This document shows, in pieces, positions 10,356-19,396 of a stretch of DNA of 64,000 nucleotides. The position numbers were made by a program, and so were the translations under genes. Origin of the DNA: Halogeometricum rufum (GTDB taxonomy: Archaea > Halobacteriota > Halobacteria > Halobacteriales > Haloferacaceae); NCBI RefSeq assembly GCF_900112175.1, contig NZ_FOYT01000001.1, positions 248,001 to 312,000 of the forward strand. The letters run 5' to 3'. The notes under the pieces were generated by a model that made no database searches, was not told where the DNA came from, and saw only the letters and a list, made by a program, of their open reading frames with translations. Positions within the stretch are counted from its first letter, which is position 1. Each line of letters begins with the position of its first letter.

Positions 10356-11351
10356 TCAGGACCGCTGCTGTCGAATCTGCTCGCGGCCGGGGGCGACGAG
10401 TTCGTTCAGGTAGTCCGCGAGCGCTCCCTTGGCGTCGGCGGGGTGGAGTTCGCCCGAGTCGAGGTCCGCGGCCAGCGACTCGTAGTCGTCGTACGTCAGG
10501 TCGCCGCCGTACTGTTCGGGGCGTTCGACCACGACGTCGCCGAACCGGGGGAAGACGTGGTACTCGAATATCTGCAGCACGGGGTTCTCCCGTTCCTCGC
10601 CGTCGTCGGTGGGGTCGGGGGTTCGCGACGGCGGGCAGTACGCCTTGTTCACCTTCTCGCGCAGTTCCTCTTCGCTGTCCTCCATCGAGATGGAGACGCC
10701 CGCCGAGGAGGACATCTTGCCGACGCCCGTCGAGAGGTCGGCGATGAGGGGGGTGTGCAGGCACGTCGGCGCGTCCGCGTCGATGCTCGGCAGGGTGTCG
10801 CGGGCGAGCATGTGGACCTTCCGCTGTTCCATCCCGCCGATGGCGAGGTCCACGTCGAGGTAGACGATGTCCAGCGCCTGCATCAGCGGGTAGACGGCCT
10901 GCGCGACGGTGACGGTGTCGCCGCTCTTTATCTCGGCCATCGCGCGTTCGGCCCGCGACAGCGACGTCTCCAGTTCGAGGGCGTGCAGGTCCAGCGCGTA
11001 CGCTTCGTCCAACTGGAACTCCGAGCCGAGGACGAACTCCGTCTGGTCCTCCGCCAACCCGTAGGCGACGAACTGCTCCTGCATCCGCGTCGCCGTCTCG
11101 CGAATCTCCTCGAACGTCCCCTTCCCGTTGAGGTAGGCGTGGACGTCCGCGAGGAGGACGACTACCTCGAAGCCGGCCTCCTGTAACTCGATGAGTTTGT
11201 TGGCCGTCAGCATGTGGCCGATGTGGAGGACGCCCGACGGTTCGTAGCCGACGTAGGCCCGCTTTCCGTCGGGGTCGTCGGCTAACGAACGTACCTCGTC
11301 CTCCGTGACCACCTCGGCGGCGTTCCGGGTGATCAGGTCGTACGCGTCCAT
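10356..11351 (-). CDS. tyrS: Tyrosyl-tRNA synthetase
   Basis: 331 residues, the size of archaeal TyrRS. Class I signatures: VLHIGHMLTANKL (HIGH, about 41-53) and VGKMSSSAGVS (KMSSS). Tyrosine-pocket sequences YVGYEPSG and VYPLMQALDIVYLDVDLAIGG are present. It charges tRNA-Tyr with tyrosine in the cytoplasm using ATP. The start MDAYDLITRNAAEV at 11351 matches the family. It is monocistronic in appearance, followed 72 bases later by usp on the same strand. Confidence 0.97.
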   Translation of the reverse strand: MDAYDLITRNAAEVVTEDEVRSLADDPDGKRAYVGYEPSGVLHIGHMLTANKLIELQEAGFEVVVLLADVHAYLNGKGTFEEIRETATRMQEQFVAYGLAEDQTEFVLGSEFQLDEAYALDLHALELETSLSRAERAMAEIKSGDTVTVAQAVYPLMQALDIVYLDVDLAIGGMEQRKVHMLARDTLPSIDADAPTCLHTPLIADLSTGVGKMSSSAGVSISMEDSEEELREKVNKAYCPPSRTPDPTDDGEERENPVLQIFEYHVFPRFGDVVVERPEQYGGDLTYDDYESLAADLDSGELHPADAKGALADYLNELVAPGREQIRQQRS

Positions 11352-11508
11352 ACGTGTTCGTGTCCGGGGGGGAGGATATGACTTCTGGAACGACTCTTCG
11401 ACGCTCGCGTCCGCGTCCCCGGGAGACGGTCCGCCAGCGGCGACCCCTCCGCCGAACTCCGGGCGGGTAAAGAAACGCTCATGCCCGTTCCACCGCTAGC
11501 GACGACCG

Positions 11509-11808
11509 ATGGCAACGCGTTCACCGCTCGTTATCCTCGCGGGACTCGTCCTCGTCGCGTTCGTCCCACTCGCGGTCATGTGGGTGACCGTCGCCGGGTG
11601 GGGCGGACTGGGCTACCTGCTCGGGTTCGCCGTCTACTTCCTCGTCTTCCACGTCCTCGTCCCGGCGCGAGTGTACGTCCACGCCCGGGACCGCGGCAGC
11701 AACTCGAAACTCGCGTGGACCGCGCTCGCGTTCGTCCTCCCGATTCTCGGCGCGGCGCTCTACTTCCTCGTCGGGATGGCGTTCGACCGGGCCGAACCGG
11801 CCGGCTGA
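11509..11808 (+). CDS. Small membrane protein, phospholipase D-nuclease N-terminal (PLDc_N)-like
   Basis: 99 residues with three hydrophobic segments (about 7-27, 33-52, 71-91). The pattern with a charged loop (ARDRGSNSKLAWTALAFVLPILGAALY) followed by YFLVGM resembles the short PLDc_N membrane module found at the N terminus of cardiolipin synthases and as free-standing proteins. No catalytic HKD motif exists, so it is not an enzyme by itself. Start ATG 11509; it converges with the next gene, stop to stop, 2 bases apart. Confidence 0.65.
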   Translation: MATRSPLVILAGLVLVAFVPLAVMWVTVAGWGGLGYLLGFAVYFLVFHVLVPARVYVHARDRGSNSKLAWTALAFVLPILGAALYFLVGMAFDRAEPAG

Positions 11809-11810
11809 GA

Positions 11811-12263
11811 CTACGCCACCAGCGACAGCACCGTCGTCGCGAGGCCGTACGTCACCCCCGTCGAGAGGAGGAGCACCGCGCCGCCGAGTCCGACCCCCCG
11901 CTGCGACTCACGCTCTGAGACCGACTGGTAGCCCCGGGCGAGGAGGGAGACGGCCGCGAACAGGGCGAGTGCGCCGCCGCTGACGAACACGAGCGCGTCT
12001 CGCTGCCCGGCCGAGACGAGCCGTATCGCGTCCGCCCACCGGAGACCGAACTGAACCGCCGCGAACGACATCCCGCCGACGGCGGCCGAGAGTAAGAGGT
12101 TGGGGAGCCACTCCGGCGTCGGCCCGACCGAGAGCGCGTCGCGAACGCGGCCGGCGGCGGCGAACGGGAGGGTGAACAGGCCGGCGACGAGGCCGACGGC
12201 GCCGCCGAAGGCGACTGCGACGACGGCGGCGAACGCGACGCCGCCGGGTGGAGAGAAGGGCAT
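11811..12263 (-). CDS. Membrane protein of unknown function
   Basis: 150 residues with four hydrophobic segments (FAAVVAVAFGGAVGLVAGLF; LLLSAAVGGMSFAAVQFGL; ALVFVSGGALALFAAVSLLA; GGAVLLLSTGVTYGLATTV). No motif points to a function. Codon use matches its neighbours. Start ATG 12263. Confidence 0.6.
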   Translation of the reverse strand: MPFSPPGGVAFAAVVAVAFGGAVGLVAGLFTLPFAAAGRVRDALSVGPTPEWLPNLLLSAAVGGMSFAAVQFGLRWADAIRLVSAGQRDALVFVSGGALALFAAVSLLARGYQSVSERESQRGVGLGGAVLLLSTGVTYGLATTVLSLVA

Positions 12264-12328
12264 AGCGCAGGGTTGCTGTCGGTCGGCTTGAACGTTCGGG
12301 AGAGACGAGTGGGCGCGCCGCCGTCGCG

Positions 12329-14308
12329 TCAGCGACTCTCGCTCCGCGTCTCGGCGCGGTGTTCGGAGATGATGCGGTCGACCATCTGCGACTGCTGTTC
12401 CTTCCGGCGGTCCGCCGCGCGGCGCTCCCAGTCGTCGATGAGTTCGGCCACGTCGGACTCGCGGGCGACGGCGAGTTCGTCTATCTCCTGCATCGTCACG
12501 CCGTCGGCCGGGCCGACCGGAATCTCGTGGTCGAACAGCACCGCGTCGGCGGCGTCGGAGAGGCCACCGGAGCGGATGACCGCCCGGGGGTCCGTCTCCG
12601 CGAGTCGCTCGGCCGTCGACCGCCCGGCACCGGAGGCGTCGCGGAGGTACACCACGTCGCCCGCGGCGAGTCCGTACGCCTCGTCGGCGCGTTCGATGGC
12701 GTCCTTCGTGAACTGCTCGACCACCTTCACGGGGACGAGGTTCTTGTTGGTGTTCACGTCGGCGAAGTTCGAGTGGTCCAGCTTCCAGAGGCGCTTCAGG
12801 CGCTCTATCTTCTCCGCGAGTTCCTCGTTCTCCTCGCGGACGGACGCCAGTTCGCGTTCGAGCCGACCGTTGTCGCGTTCGAGACGCTGCACCTCCCGTC
12901 GCTCTCTGGCCTCGCGCCGTTCCTCCCGCTTGGCCTCAGACAGTTCCTCCTTGTACTCCTCGATGGTCTCGTCTTTCTCCTCGATGGTCGCTTCGAGGCT
13001 CTCGGTGTGCGATTCGAGGCGCTCGACGCGGCGTTCCAGCCGGCGAATCTTCTTCTCCTCGTCGGTCAGTTCCCGCTCCTCGTGCGTCGACTCCTCGTTG
13101 TCGTCGCCGCCGTCGTCGCCGGTCATCTCGCGGAGGACCGCCTCGACGGACTCGTCGCCGGCGACGACGCGGGCGATGACCTCGCCGCGTTCGATGTTCG
13201 GCGGCACCTTCCGCGAGATGCGCTGGAACTGGTCCTCGTGGTCGTCGAAGGCGAACAGGGCGGCGGCCAGCGCGTCCCGTTCGTGGTCGTTCTCGTAGCC
13301 CGCGTCGCGCGTCCGGTGGAGCTTCTCGTCCACCGGGAGGTCCGACTCGGGCACCCACGCCGCGGCGTCGAAGCTCCGGCGGAACTTCTCGACTGTCTCG
13401 GGCATCGGCTCCACGTCGGCGGCGACGATGACCGGGCGCCCGCGTTCGATGAGCCACTCGATGACGTCGGCGGTGTCGGCGGTGCGCGTCGAGTGGACGT
13501 CGAGTTTGTTGCCGTCGAGGTCGACGACGGCCGTCGCGGTGGTCGTGCCGGGGTCGATGCCGACGATGACGTGGTCGCGGCGCTTCACGAGCGGTTCGAA
13601 CTCGATGCCGTCGCGGCGTTCCCGCTCGATTTCGACGCGCGTGTCCCCGGCGCGGCCGGTGGAGACGGGGATGTCGTCGGGCCGCCCCTCGACGGTGAAC
13701 ACCGCGTTCGAGTAGCCGCCGTACTTCTCTGTCGGGTCCACCTCGTACTCCAGGCCGGCCTGCTTCAGTCGGTCCGCTATCTCCCGGCTCCGACGCTTGA
13801 CGGAGCCGTGGATGCGGCGGGTGTAGCGGTCCTGACTCCACCCGCCCTTCCCGGTCGAACGTCCCCGCGACACCTTCACCGTCGTCGTGTCGGTGAACGC
13901 TGACACCTCGTAGCCGACGTTGACCGCCGCGAGTCGCGCCGCCGCCTCGGCCTCCTTCATCGGCTTCTTGCCGTAGGGGACGCCGTGGCGCGAGGCCACC
14001 CGCGACAGGGGTTCCGGTCGCTCGGCGCCGGTCACCTGCACCAGTTTCGTCTCGGTCGGGAGGGCGCGGAGGAAGTGGACGAGTTCGTCCTTGTCCGCCG
14101 CCAACTCGTACATGTTGTCCGTGGCGAGGATGGCCGGACGCTCTCGCTCGACGAGTCGTCGCAACTTCCGGTGCGAGACCACGTCGCGGTCGATGTTCTC
14201 GCCGTCGAACGCGACGACGGCGTAGGAGGGTGAGTCGCCGCGCACGTCTCCGCTCTGGATGTCCACGCCGAAGACGAGGGAGTCGAGCGCGCTCGTCCGG
14301 TCGTTCAC
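12329..14308 (-). CDS. DUF460-type protein with RNase H/RuvC-like domain and coiled coil
   Basis: About 659 residues from GTG 14308 (family-like start NDRTSALDSLVFGVDIQSG). An N-terminal region contains VFGVDIQSGD. A second nuclease-like core at roughly 245-400 has VIVGIDPGTTTATAVVD, the typical first acidic strand of RNase H/RuvC folds, and ends with YENDHERDALAAALFAF, carrying the last catalytic acidic residues. Then a long charged coiled coil (about 430-550) and a C-terminal globular part (DVVYLRDASGAGRSTAERLA). The family (COG2433) is archaeal and suspected to be a nucleic-acid-processing enzyme; the substrate is not established. An ATG at 14377 would add an unlikely Arg-rich extension. 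Confidence 0.85.
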   Translation of the reverse strand: MNDRTSALDSLVFGVDIQSGDVRGDSPSYAVVAFDGENIDRDVVSHRKLRRLVERERPAILATDNMYELAADKDELVHFLRALPTETKLVQVTGAERPEPLSRVASRHGVPYGKKPMKEAEAAARLAAVNVGYEVSAFTDTTTVKVSRGRSTGKGGWSQDRYTRRIHGSVKRRSREIADRLKQAGLEYEVDPTEKYGGYSNAVFTVEGRPDDIPVSTGRAGDTRVEIERERRDGIEFEPLVKRRDHVIVGIDPGTTTATAVVDLDGNKLDVHSTRTADTADVIEWLIERGRPVIVAADVEPMPETVEKFRRSFDAAAWVPESDLPVDEKLHRTRDAGYENDHERDALAAALFAFDDHEDQFQRISRKVPPNIERGEVIARVVAGDESVEAVLREMTGDDGGDDNEESTHEERELTDEEKKIRRLERRVERLESHTESLEATIEEKDETIEEYKEELSEAKREERREARERREVQRLERDNGRLERELASVREENEELAEKIERLKRLWKLDHSNFADVNTNKNLVPVKVVEQFTKDAIERADEAYGLAAGDVVYLRDASGAGRSTAERLAETDPRAVIRSGGLSDAADAVLFDHEIPVGPADGVTMQEIDELAVARESDVAELIDDWERRAADRRKEQQSQMVDRIISEHRAETRSESR

Positions 14309-14428
14309 ACGAGCGTTTGGTGGCGTATGGATATGAATCCCACGCCGGGGGCGAATCGACCGACAGGTTCGATTCACCGTCCCCTCGTGCTACGAAACTA
14401 ACAAATCCTCCCCCGCCTAACTCCGCCC

Positions 14429-15415
14429 GTGAGCGCAGACATCTCCCCGCCCTCCGCGTCGCCGAAGTCGCTCGCGCGGATGGCACTCACCGCCGGTATC
14501 GCCCTCCTCCTCATCGCCGCTCCGGTCGCGGGTCTCCTCGCGTGGGAACCCGTCGAAGAGGGGAACGTCAAAGTCGTGAAGAAGTGGGGCGCGACGACGG
14601 GTGAAGTGTTCCAGCCCGGCGCGCACTTCGTCAACCCCGTCTCGCAGTCCACCGCCTCCCTCTCCGTCCGCCCGCAGTCGTACACGATGTCCTCGCAGTC
14701 GGGCGAAGGGGCCGAAGGCCAACGCGACGACGCCATCACGGTCCTCACCGAGGACGGCCTCCGCACCGACATCGACGTGACCGTCCGGTACCGCATCGAC
14801 GCCGGCAACGCCGTCAAGTTCTACACCGACTACCGGACGCTCCCGACGGCCGAAGAGCGCCTGATTCGCCCCTCCATCCGGTCGGTGCTCCGCACCGAGG
14901 CGGGTCGGCTGCCCGTCACGGAGATATACACGGGCGAGGGACAGACCCGACTGAAGCAGGCCGCCGAAGAGCAGTTGTCCACCGAGTTCGCCGAAGCGGG
15001 CCTCATCCTCGAAGCCGTCCAGATTCGCAACGTCGAACTCCCCGCGCAGTACGCGCAGGCCGTCGAGCAGAAGGAGATAACCGAACAGCGTCGCCAGCAG
15101 AAGCAGGACGAACTCGCCGTCGAGAAACTGGAGGCCGACCGGAAGCGCATCGCCGCGCAGGGTGAGGCCGACGCCAACCGCATCCTCTCGAACTCGCTGG
15201 ACCAGCGCATCCTGACGCAGAAGTACATCGAGAAACTCGACCGGACGGACACGGTGTACATCCCCGTCGGCGGCGACGGCTACCCGCAGTTCGTCCGCTC
15301 GATAGAGCCGGGGTCGAACGCCGGCAACGTCTCGAACGTCACCGTCGACACGTCCGGGGCGGCGTCGTCGGGCGTCGGCGGGAACTCGTCGACGAACGGC
15401 ACCGCGGACGCCTGA
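14429..15415 (+). CDS. SPFH/band-7 (prohibitin-like) membrane protein
   Basis: 328 residues from GTG 14429. One N-terminal membrane segment (about 18-42), then the band-7 domain: NVKVVKKWGATTGEVFQPGAH, ITVLTEDGLRTDIDVTVRYR, followed by a helical, Glu/Gln/Lys-rich stretch (ITEQRRQQKQDELAVEKLEA) and a low-complexity Ser/Gly tail. Prohibitin/stomatin homologues oligomerise on membranes and scaffold proteases or other complexes. The GTG of the next gene begins two bases after the stop, so the two form an operon. Confidence 0.88.
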   Translation: MSADISPPSASPKSLARMALTAGIALLLIAAPVAGLLAWEPVEEGNVKVVKKWGATTGEVFQPGAHFVNPVSQSTASLSVRPQSYTMSSQSGEGAEGQRDDAITVLTEDGLRTDIDVTVRYRIDAGNAVKFYTDYRTLPTAEERLIRPSIRSVLRTEAGRLPVTEIYTGEGQTRLKQAAEEQLSTEFAEAGLILEAVQIRNVELPAQYAQAVEQKEITEQRRQQKQDELAVEKLEADRKRIAAQGEADANRILSNSLDQRILTQKYIEKLDRTDTVYIPVGGDGYPQFVRSIEPGSNAGNVSNVTVDTSGAASSGVGGNSSTNGTADA

Positions 15416-15417
15416 CC

Positions 15418-15795
15418 GTGCGCCTCCGGACCGAACTGCTCGTCGCAGTCGCCGTGTTCGTCGCCCTCGGCGCACTCGCCCGCACGCCCGCGGGTCGGTT
15501 CGTCCTCCCACTCGTGAGTCTCGCCGTCCTCGGCGGGATGGCGTACCTGCTGACGCGGGACCCCGCCTACGCGCGGACGACGGTGGGTGCCCGGACGCGA
15601 CTGCTCGACTCGCGCGAGGACGGCGCGGACGATGGCCGCGACGGCGGCGTCGCTCCCGGCCGCGCCGCCTGCATCGACTGCGGCGCGCCCGCGACGACGA
15701 CGCGCCGGTTCGTCCGCGAGTTCGTCGTCCTCGGCGTCCCCCTCGTCCTCCTCGACGACGGGACGAACCGCTACTGCGACGACTGCTTACCCTGA
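15418..15795 (+). CDS. Membrane protein with C-terminal zinc-ribbon-like cysteines
   Basis: 125 residues from GTG 15418. Two adjacent hydrophobic segments (about 6-22 and 27-43) are followed by a soluble tail carrying CIDCGAP and, 36 residues later, YCDDCLP: two CxxC pairs that could hold zinc. It lies two bases after the SPFH gene, so the product probably accompanies the prohibitin-like protein at the membrane. Function otherwise unknown. Confidence 0.7.
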   Translation: MRLRTELLVAVAVFVALGALARTPAGRFVLPLVSLAVLGGMAYLLTRDPAYARTTVGARTRLLDSREDGADDGRDGGVAPGRAACIDCGAPATTTRRFVREFVVLGVPLVLLDDGTNRYCDDCLP

Positions 15796-15817
15796 GGCTC
15801 CCGAATCCGGCGGCGTC

Positions 15818-16690
15818 TCACAGCAGCGCCCCCTCCGCGACGAACGCCACCTCGCCGCCGACGCGGACGGCAACCTCGTCGCCGTCCTCTGCTTCGAGGT
15901 GGAGCACCGACGGCCGGCCCATCTCGTACCCCTGTTCGACCGAGACGGCCACCTCGTCGTCGCCGAAGTAGCGGTACCGAGCGAGGTAGCCCGCCAGACA
16001 GCCGTTGGCGCTCCCCGTGGCCGGGTCCTCGGGGACGCTGTGCCCGGGCGAGAACATCCGCGCGGCGAGGTGGTGGTCCTCGGACCGGGGGTCCGCGCAG
16101 AACGGGAAGACGTTCTCGACGCCCGTCCGGTCCAGCAGACTGTCGTACGCCGCGCGGTCGACTGACACCCGTTCGAGGGCGTCGCGGTCGGTCAACGGCA
16201 CCAGCACGGCGGGCAACCCCGTCGAGACGACCTGCACGGGCCACTCGCGGTCCACGTCGGCGTCGTCCAGTCCGAGGACGCGCGCGAGGCGGCCGTGGTC
16301 GAGTTCGTCGCCGAACTCGGGGGCGTTCTGCGTCATCCAGTACGCCTCGTCGTCGCCCGCGCCGCGGACCTCCACGGGTATCTCGCCGACCGGGAGGTCC
16401 AAGACCACGTCGTCGCCGGCGTCGAACCGCTCTCTGAGGACGGCGGCCGTCCCCAGCGTCGGGTGTCCGGCGAACGGAATCTCCGCCTCCGGCGTGAAGA
16501 TGCGGACGGGCCACGCGCCGTCCTCGGAGTCGCCCTCGACGAACGTCGTCTCCGAGTAGTTCATCTCCTGCGCTATCGCCTGCATCTCCTCGTCCGTGAG
16601 CGACGCGGCGTCCTCGACGACGGCGAGTTGGTTCCCGGCGTAGCGCCGTTCGGCGAACACGTCCACGAGGTGGAACGGATTCCGCGGCAT
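15818..16690 (-). CDS. PhzF-family isomerase/epimerase-like protein
   Basis: 290 residues. PhzF fold sequences: NPFHLVDVFAERRYAGNQLAVV at the start, the catalytic-glutamate region NYSETTFV (E about residue 47), FAGHPTLGTAAVL, and in the second half DPATGSANGCLAGYL with the phosphate/anion-binding GSAN. Members catalyse proton-shift isomerisations, as in phenazine biosynthesis, but most archaeal ones have unknown substrates; no phenazine genes lie nearby. Start ATG 16690; it converges with the small membrane-protein gene at 15418-15795. Confidence 0.92.
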   Translation of the reverse strand: MPRNPFHLVDVFAERRYAGNQLAVVEDAASLTDEEMQAIAQEMNYSETTFVEGDSEDGAWPVRIFTPEAEIPFAGHPTLGTAAVLRERFDAGDDVVLDLPVGEIPVEVRGAGDDEAYWMTQNAPEFGDELDHGRLARVLGLDDADVDREWPVQVVSTGLPAVLVPLTDRDALERVSVDRAAYDSLLDRTGVENVFPFCADPRSEDHHLAARMFSPGHSVPEDPATGSANGCLAGYLARYRYFGDDEVAVSVEQGYEMGRPSVLHLEAEDGDEVAVRVGGEVAFVAEGALL

Positions 16691-16796
16691 GGGGCCGACT
16701 GCGTCGCCGTCGGAGAAAAGGCTACGGAAGGAATGTCACGTGCTACCGTACGATGGTGATGGGGAGTCGCCGCCGTCGGTCGCGCGTCGCCGACGC

Positions 16797-17732
16797 CTAC
16801 TCGTCGGCGTCGGGGTACGGCAGGTCGAGTTTCTGGCCGTCCTGCGGGACGAACGCCTCGCCGTCGAACGCCGCCCGCGCCTCGCGTTCGATGGGCGAGG
16901 CGTCGCCGGCGTACCGCGAGGAGATGTGGGTGAGCGCGAGGCGTCGCGCGCCGGCGCGGGTGGCGATTTCGGCCGCCTCCGCACCCGTCGAGTGGCCGGT
17001 CTGTCGCGCCCGGTCGGCCCTGCTCTCGTCGAACGTCGCGTCGTGAATCAGGAGGTCCGGTTCGTCCGTCACCCCGACCGTCGCGTCGACGGGACGGGTG
17101 TCGCCGGTGTAGACGAGTCGCCGGCCGGGTCGGGGGTCGCCGACGACCTGTTCGGGGCGGACGACGGTGCCGTCGTCCAGTTCGACCGCCTCGCCCTCGT
17201 GCAGGCGGCCGAAGTCGGGGCCGACGGGGACGCCGAGTTCCTCCGCTCGCTCCCGGTCGAACCGCCCCGGTCTGTCGTCCTCGACCAGCGCGTACCCCAT
17301 CGACCGGACGTTCCGGTGTTCGGTCTCGAACGTCCGGACCTCGTAGTCGTCGCCGTCGAGGGCGACGGTCCCCGGCTTGACCTCGTGGACGTTGACGGGG
17401 TACCCCGGCCGGTAGCCGCCGGCGTTCACGAGGCTCTGGAGGTGTCGCTTCGACCCCGGCGGCGCGTGGATGGCTATCGGTTCCTCGCGGTCGTTGAAGT
17501 CCCACGTCTGAATCAGGCCGGGGATGCCGAGGACGTGGTCGCCGTGGAGGTGCGTGACGAACAGGTGCGAGACGCCGAATCCGGTCCCGAAGCGCATCAT
17601 CTGTCGCTGCGTCCCCTCGCCGCAGTCGAACAGCAGTCGCTCGCCGTCGCGGTTCACGAGCAGTGCACTCGGGCCTCGTTCGGTCGTCGGCACCGCCCCG
17701 CCGGTCCCGAGGAACGTCACGCGCATCGACAT
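16797..17732 (-). CDS. rnz: Ribonuclease Z (tRNA 3'-processing endonuclease)
   Basis: 311 residues from MSMRVTFLGTGGAVPT. Metallo-beta-lactamase fold with THLHGDHVLGIPG (HxHxDH), further ligands in FETEHRNVRSMGY, LVYTGDTRP and LTHISSRYAG. It cleaves pre-tRNAs after the discriminator base to generate the 3' end for CCA addition. The histidine pattern and length are those of the short RNase Z form. A start six bases later (MRVTF, 17726) is also possible. An open extension far upstream is Arg-rich and not real. Confidence 0.95.
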   Translation of the reverse strand: MSMRVTFLGTGGAVPTTERGPSALLVNRDGERLLFDCGEGTQRQMMRFGTGFGVSHLFVTHLHGDHVLGIPGLIQTWDFNDREEPIAIHAPPGSKRHLQSLVNAGGYRPGYPVNVHEVKPGTVALDGDDYEVRTFETEHRNVRSMGYALVEDDRPGRFDRERAEELGVPVGPDFGRLHEGEAVELDDGTVVRPEQVVGDPRPGRRLVYTGDTRPVDATVGVTDEPDLLIHDATFDESRADRARQTGHSTGAEAAEIATRAGARRLALTHISSRYAGDASPIEREARAAFDGEAFVPQDGQKLDLPYPDADE

Positions 17733-17833
17733 GCTTCGACTGAATGGCGGCGGCGGTAAACCCGTGTCGAATCGGTCGGGGGTAGTCCGCCGATAGCACG
17801 CACTCTTTTGCGGTTCGGGAGTGAGTCGTACGT

Positions 17834-18319
17834 ATGAGCGACGGACGTCGACGCAGCGACGGAGACGCCCGCGGGCGGGACGCGCCGTGGGACAGTGACT
17901 GGTGGGACGACGGGAGCGGCGACTGGGCCGGAATCGCCTCGCTCCTCGTCCTCGGCCTCGGACTGGGCTCGCTGTTCGGCCTCCTCCCCATCGGGCCGTT
18001 CTGGGCCATCTTCGCCATCGGCTTCGCCGTGGTCGTCCCCCTCGTCGCCGTCCTCGAAGACCGCCTGCGCGACTCGTCGGCGGCGGAGGTCCCGCCGGAG
18101 TCGGAGGTGCGCCGCCGCGCCGACGAGGCGGCCGCGGACGACGACTCCGTGGCCGACGCCCTCGACCGACTCCGGGACCGCTACGCCCGCGGCGAACTCT
18201 CGGACGAACAGTTCGAGCACAAACTCGAAGTGCTGCTGGAGACGGAGACGCCCGAGGACGCCCGCGAACGGACCGGCCGACGGCGGCGCGAACGGGAGTC
18301 ACCCGAGACGGAGACGTAG
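17834..18319 (+). CDS. Membrane protein with C-terminal SHOCT domain
   Basis: 161 residues. Acidic, tryptophan-containing N terminus (APWDSDWWDDGSGDWAGIAS), two hydrophobic segments (about 35-52 and 58-75), then VADALDRLRDRYARGELSDEQFEHKLEVLL, a clear SHOCT (short C-terminal) motif that usually mediates oligomerisation. Many haloarchaeal paralogs exist with no defined role. It is divergent from rnz and lies 33 bases ahead of rfcC. Confidence 0.8.
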   Translation: MSDGRRRSDGDARGRDAPWDSDWWDDGSGDWAGIASLLVLGLGLGSLFGLLPIGPFWAIFAIGFAVVVPLVAVLEDRLRDSSAAEVPPESEVRRRADEAAADDDSVADALDRLRDRYARGELSDEQFEHKLEVLLETETPEDARERTGRRRRERESPETET

Positions 18320-18352
18320 GGTTTCTTACGCTCGGGATGCTACCCGAGTCCG

Positions 18353-19396
18353 ATGGACGCGCCCCTGTGGACGGAGACGCACGCGCCCTCGCTCTCGGAC
18401 CTTCCACAGTCGGAGGTCCGCGACCGACTGGGCCGGACCGTGGACGAACCGATGAACCTCGTACTGCAGGGGCCGCCGGGCGTCGGCAAGACGGCCGCCG
18501 TCCGCGCACTCGCCCGCGAGTCGCACGAGGACCCCGACAACGACCTCGTCGAGATAAACGTCGCCGACTTCTTCTCGCGGACGAAGAAGCAGATTCGCAC
18601 CGACCCCCGCTTCGAGCAGTTCCTGACGGGCCGGAGCCGGATGGCAAAGCGCGACATGATCAGCCGCGTGTTGAAGGAGTCTGCGGGCTACGCCCCCGTC
18701 TCCGGCGACTACAAGACCATCCTCTTGGACAACGCCGAGCACATCCGCGAGGACTTTCAGCAGGCTCTCCGCCGCGTGATGGAGAAGCACCACCGCACGA
18801 CCCAGTTCGTCATCACGACGCGCCAGCCGACGAAGCTCATCCCGCCGATTCGCTCCCGGTGCTTCCCCGTCCCCGTCCGGGCCCCCTCCACGGAGGAGAC
18901 GGAGGCGATTCTGGCCGACATCGCCGAGAGCGAGGACGTCGCGTCCGAGGAGATGGCGCTGAACATCGTCGCCTCGAAGGCGAACGGCGACCTCAGGGAG
19001 GCCATCCTCGCCGCCCAAAGCGCCGCCGTCGAGGGCGACGGCGAGATAACGATGGCGTCGGCGCAGGCGGCCCTCTCTGAGGTCGGTCACGACGAGACGC
19101 TGAAGGAGGTTCTGGAGACGGCGCGCGCGGGCGAGATACGCGACGCCCGGAAGACGCTCACCACTCTCCTCGACGACGAGGGGTTCGAGGGGCAGGAACT
19201 GCTGCGGGACCTCCTCGGCATCGCGGACAGATACCCCGAGGAGTTCGGCGAGGCGGACGTCGTTCGCCTCCACCGCCTCGCCGGGTCGGTCGACCTGGAC
19301 CTCGCGTCCGGCCTCGACGACCGACTCCACCTGACGCACCTCCTGTCGGCGTGGGCGACCGGACAGCACGAACTGGACGGGGAGCGACTGGCCTGA
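18353..19396 (+). CDS. rfcC: Replication factor C small subunit (RfcC-type)
   Basis: 347 residues. AAA+ clamp-loader features: Walker A LQGPPGVGKTAAV (about 37-49), a Walker B reading TILLDNAEHI instead of the usual DEAD/DE-x-x, sensor 1 VITTRQPTKLIPPI, and the SRC motif IRSRCFPVPV with the arginine finger. The Walker B Glu of standard RFC is replaced by Asn, and the next acid is one residue further on, so its ATPase role may be non-equivalent to the main small subunit. It loads PCNA (gene at 44.3-45.1 kb) on DNA together with RfcA and RfcB. TTTCTTACG about 28 bases upstream may be the TATA element. Confidence 0.93.
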   Translation: MDAPLWTETHAPSLSDLPQSEVRDRLGRTVDEPMNLVLQGPPGVGKTAAVRALARESHEDPDNDLVEINVADFFSRTKKQIRTDPRFEQFLTGRSRMAKRDMISRVLKESAGYAPVSGDYKTILLDNAEHIREDFQQALRRVMEKHHRTTQFVITTRQPTKLIPPIRSRCFPVPVRAPSTEETEAILADIAESEDVASEEMALNIVASKANGDLREAILAAQSAAVEGDGEITMASAQAALSEVGHDETLKEVLETARAGEIRDARKTLTTLLDDEGFEGQELLRDLLGIADRYPEEFGEADVVRLHRLAGSVDLDLASGLDDRLHLTHLLSAWATGQHELDGERLA

